Source of the DNA: Draconibacterium sp.
GTDB lineage: Bacteria; Bacteroidota; Bacteroidia; Bacteroidales; Prolixibacteraceae
Direction: 5' to 3'
Assembly (NCBI GenBank): GCA_015493625.1
Contig: WGCT01000489.1
Coordinates: 1-15,877 of the forward strand
DNA: 15,877 nt
This document shows positions 14,951 through 15,877 of the stretch, one piece after another. Position numbers and translations under genes: made by a program. Under the pieces are notes generated by a model. The model did not search any database and was not told where the DNA came from. It saw only the letters and a list, made by a program, of their open reading frames with translations. Within the stretch, counting starts at the first letter, position 1. Each line of letters opens with the position of its first letter.

Positions 14951-14968
14951 TCCCGATGTACATCGGGA
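14951..14968. repeat. Perfect 18-bp palindrome
   Basis: TCCCGATGTACATCGGGA is self-complementary throughout and is the most GC-rich spot of the intergenic region. Similar TCCCGAT...ATCGGGA palindromes are, as I recall, scattered through Bacteroidota genomes between genes. No T-tract follows directly. Confidence 0.65.
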
Positions 14969-15150
14969 TTGTTCCGTTCTTTTTCCCTTTTCCTGTGGTA
15001 AATACCTAAGCCATTACTACGGTTTGGCTATAAGTCGTTTGGGGTTTTGAAACGATCAATTCTCAATATGCCGCTAAGTCTACAATATGCTATAAACTTC
15101 ATATCTACTATGTTATCCAGATTGTGTATAGCTTTTATAGTGCCCAGTAA
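14969..15150. other. Unassigned intergenic stretch before the endonuclease remnant
   Basis: No RNA gene, promoter or recognisable gene seen. On the minus strand, a 40-codon frame without stops (15031-15150) continues in phase directly after the endonuclease stop at 15151-15153 and ends at TAG (15028-15030). I do not recognise the peptide (it contains AIHNLDNIVDMKFIAYCRLS). It could be chance or a decayed fragment. Confidence 0.3.
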
Positions 15151-15747
15151 TTATTTCTTTTCGGAATTATATTTAACTAATTTTTCCCAATCAATATTCC
15201 CATTACCAAAACAGAAGGCATCAATAAATTCTTTCGTAAATTTGTTAACCATCTGAGAATATGAGGTTAGAAAGTCATCATTTCTTTCTTTCGCTTTGTA
15301 TCCCAATGGCTCAATTATTTCTGTGAATAATGTTTTATCTCCTGAAATAAATTCCCAAAATTCTTGTCCACAATATTTGTAATAATCTCCTTTATCCGGA
15401 CGGCTGTCTTTTCCATAACAACAACCATTTACAGATATAATATTTAAATTTGAGTTACTTGTCCTTAATGTTCTTTGGGCAGTTTTAAAATCAGATTTCA
15501 TTTTTGCAACTTGACTACTATTCCCCCAATTGGGGCCAGATTTAATATTTACAATAAAACGTTTTCCATTAGTATCAAATTCTAAATCAATATTTGGAAT
15601 TCCAGATTTCCATCCATTATATACTATTCCATTTATAAATATTGCCAAGCCCTCTAACCAATCTCCAAAAATACCTTCTTCGCTTGATGAAATATGAGCA
15701 TCAACAATTCCTCTTATTATTTCATCGGCTGTTAAAACAATAGTTCG
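15151..15747 (-). pseudogene. 5'-truncated type II restriction endonuclease, probably PmeII family
   Basis: About 199 codons are open, ending at TAA 15151-15153, and no ATG or GTG start exists before the upstream in-frame stop TAA (15748-15750). A TTG at 15648 is the only start-like codon, but family-like sequence clearly continues before it (SSSEEGIFGDWLEGLAIFIN). The core shows a PD-(D/E)xK-like site: IDLEFD (Asp at 15586-15588) and VNIKSGPNWGNSSQ (Lys at 15541-15543), then NGCCYGKDSRPDKGDYYKYC and FWEFISG. From memory this matches PmeII-family restriction enzymes; the recognition site is unknown. The family's extreme N-terminus is missing, so it is probably inactive. AT content looks higher than in neighbouring genes, and no methyltransferase is adjacent within the window, which together suggest an acquired, decayed restriction-modification remnant. 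Confidence 0.7.
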
Positions 15748-15877
15748 TTAAAAACACACATAAAATGCTGAAAATCAGCAAAATAAAGTATTAAAAAATT
15801 AGGCTAAATCCCTGATAATCAGTATCTTAATACATTTTTACCACAATCTGTATTGATATGATTACCAAGGGATATAA
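15748..15877. other. AT-rich sequence upstream of the truncated endonuclease, possible insertion-element end
   Basis: This begins where the endonuclease frame is cut off. It contains a hairpin TGCTGA-AAA-TCAGCA (15766-15780) and a short dyad CTGATAATCAG (15812-15822). A possible ATG at 15858 opens a frame (MITKGY) that leaves the window. The layout would fit the left end of an insertion sequence with a transposase beyond the edge, but no known terminal inverted repeat was recognised. Confidence 0.3.

Noticed and set aside
15047..15256. Plus-strand frame of 69 codons
   Set aside because: It starts with TTG and runs antisense over the endonuclease C-terminus; no recognisable protein features.
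1..15877. CRISPR array, tRNA, rRNA or integrase
   Set aside because: No regularly spaced repeats, tRNA-like folds or recombinase motifs were recognised on either strand.

Overview
The window looks like chromosomal DNA from a member of the Bacteroidota, most likely an anaerobic or facultative one of the Marinilabiliales type; that rank is inference. The signs are AT-rich intergenic DNA, start codons mostly without a Shine-Dalgarno sequence, several exact copies of the Bacteroidota -7 promoter element TAnnTTTG, a DUF4252 protein behind an ECF sigma factor, lipoproteins, and a trimeric [FeFe]-hydrogenase that points to fermentative hydrogen metabolism.

Left part (1-2101, plus strand): the 3' part of a SAM-dependent methyltransferase related to the 3-hydroxypalmitate methyl ester synthase family, a short fumarylacetoacetate-hydrolase-family enzyme, and a hotdog-fold acyl-CoA thioesterase. 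Minus-strand block (2160-4592): an exported endonuclease/exonuclease/phosphatase-family protein, and upstream of it a tight three-gene operon of ECF sigma factor, single-pass membrane protein (probable anti-sigma factor) and exported DUF4252 protein, joined by 8-bp and 4-bp overlaps.

Centre (4790-11134, plus strand): typA/bipA with its own promoter and a strong terminator; a small lipoprotein followed at 28 bp by a guanine deaminase; fabD with a clear promoter; and a lipoprotein M3-family peptidyl-dipeptidase (Dcp type) ending in a textbook terminator. A tandem heptanucleotide repeat (TCTTGNN) sits directly before the Dcp start codon.

Hydrogenase operon (11388-14869, plus strand): a NuoE-like [2Fe-2S] subunit, a NuoF-like NADH/FMN subunit and a 596-residue [FeFe]-hydrogenase catalytic subunit, spaced 12 and 17 bp apart, with a promoter and two upstream TGTT-N4-AACA dyads. 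This is the gene set of NAD(P)-linked, often electron-bifurcating hydrogenases, but the NuoF-like subunit is only 394 residues: it lacks the N-terminal [2Fe-2S] and C-terminal two-[4Fe-4S] domains of bifurcating HydB. The catalytic subunit carries TSCSPGW in place of TSCCPGW. No maturation genes (hydE, hydF, hydG) are present in the window.

Right end (14870-15877): a terminator, an 18-bp perfect palindrome, an unassigned stretch, and a 5'-truncated restriction endonuclease (probably PmeII family) on the minus strand. Its reading frame runs without a start codon into sequence that may be the end of an insertion element. No cognate methyltransferase, tRNA, rRNA or CRISPR array was seen.
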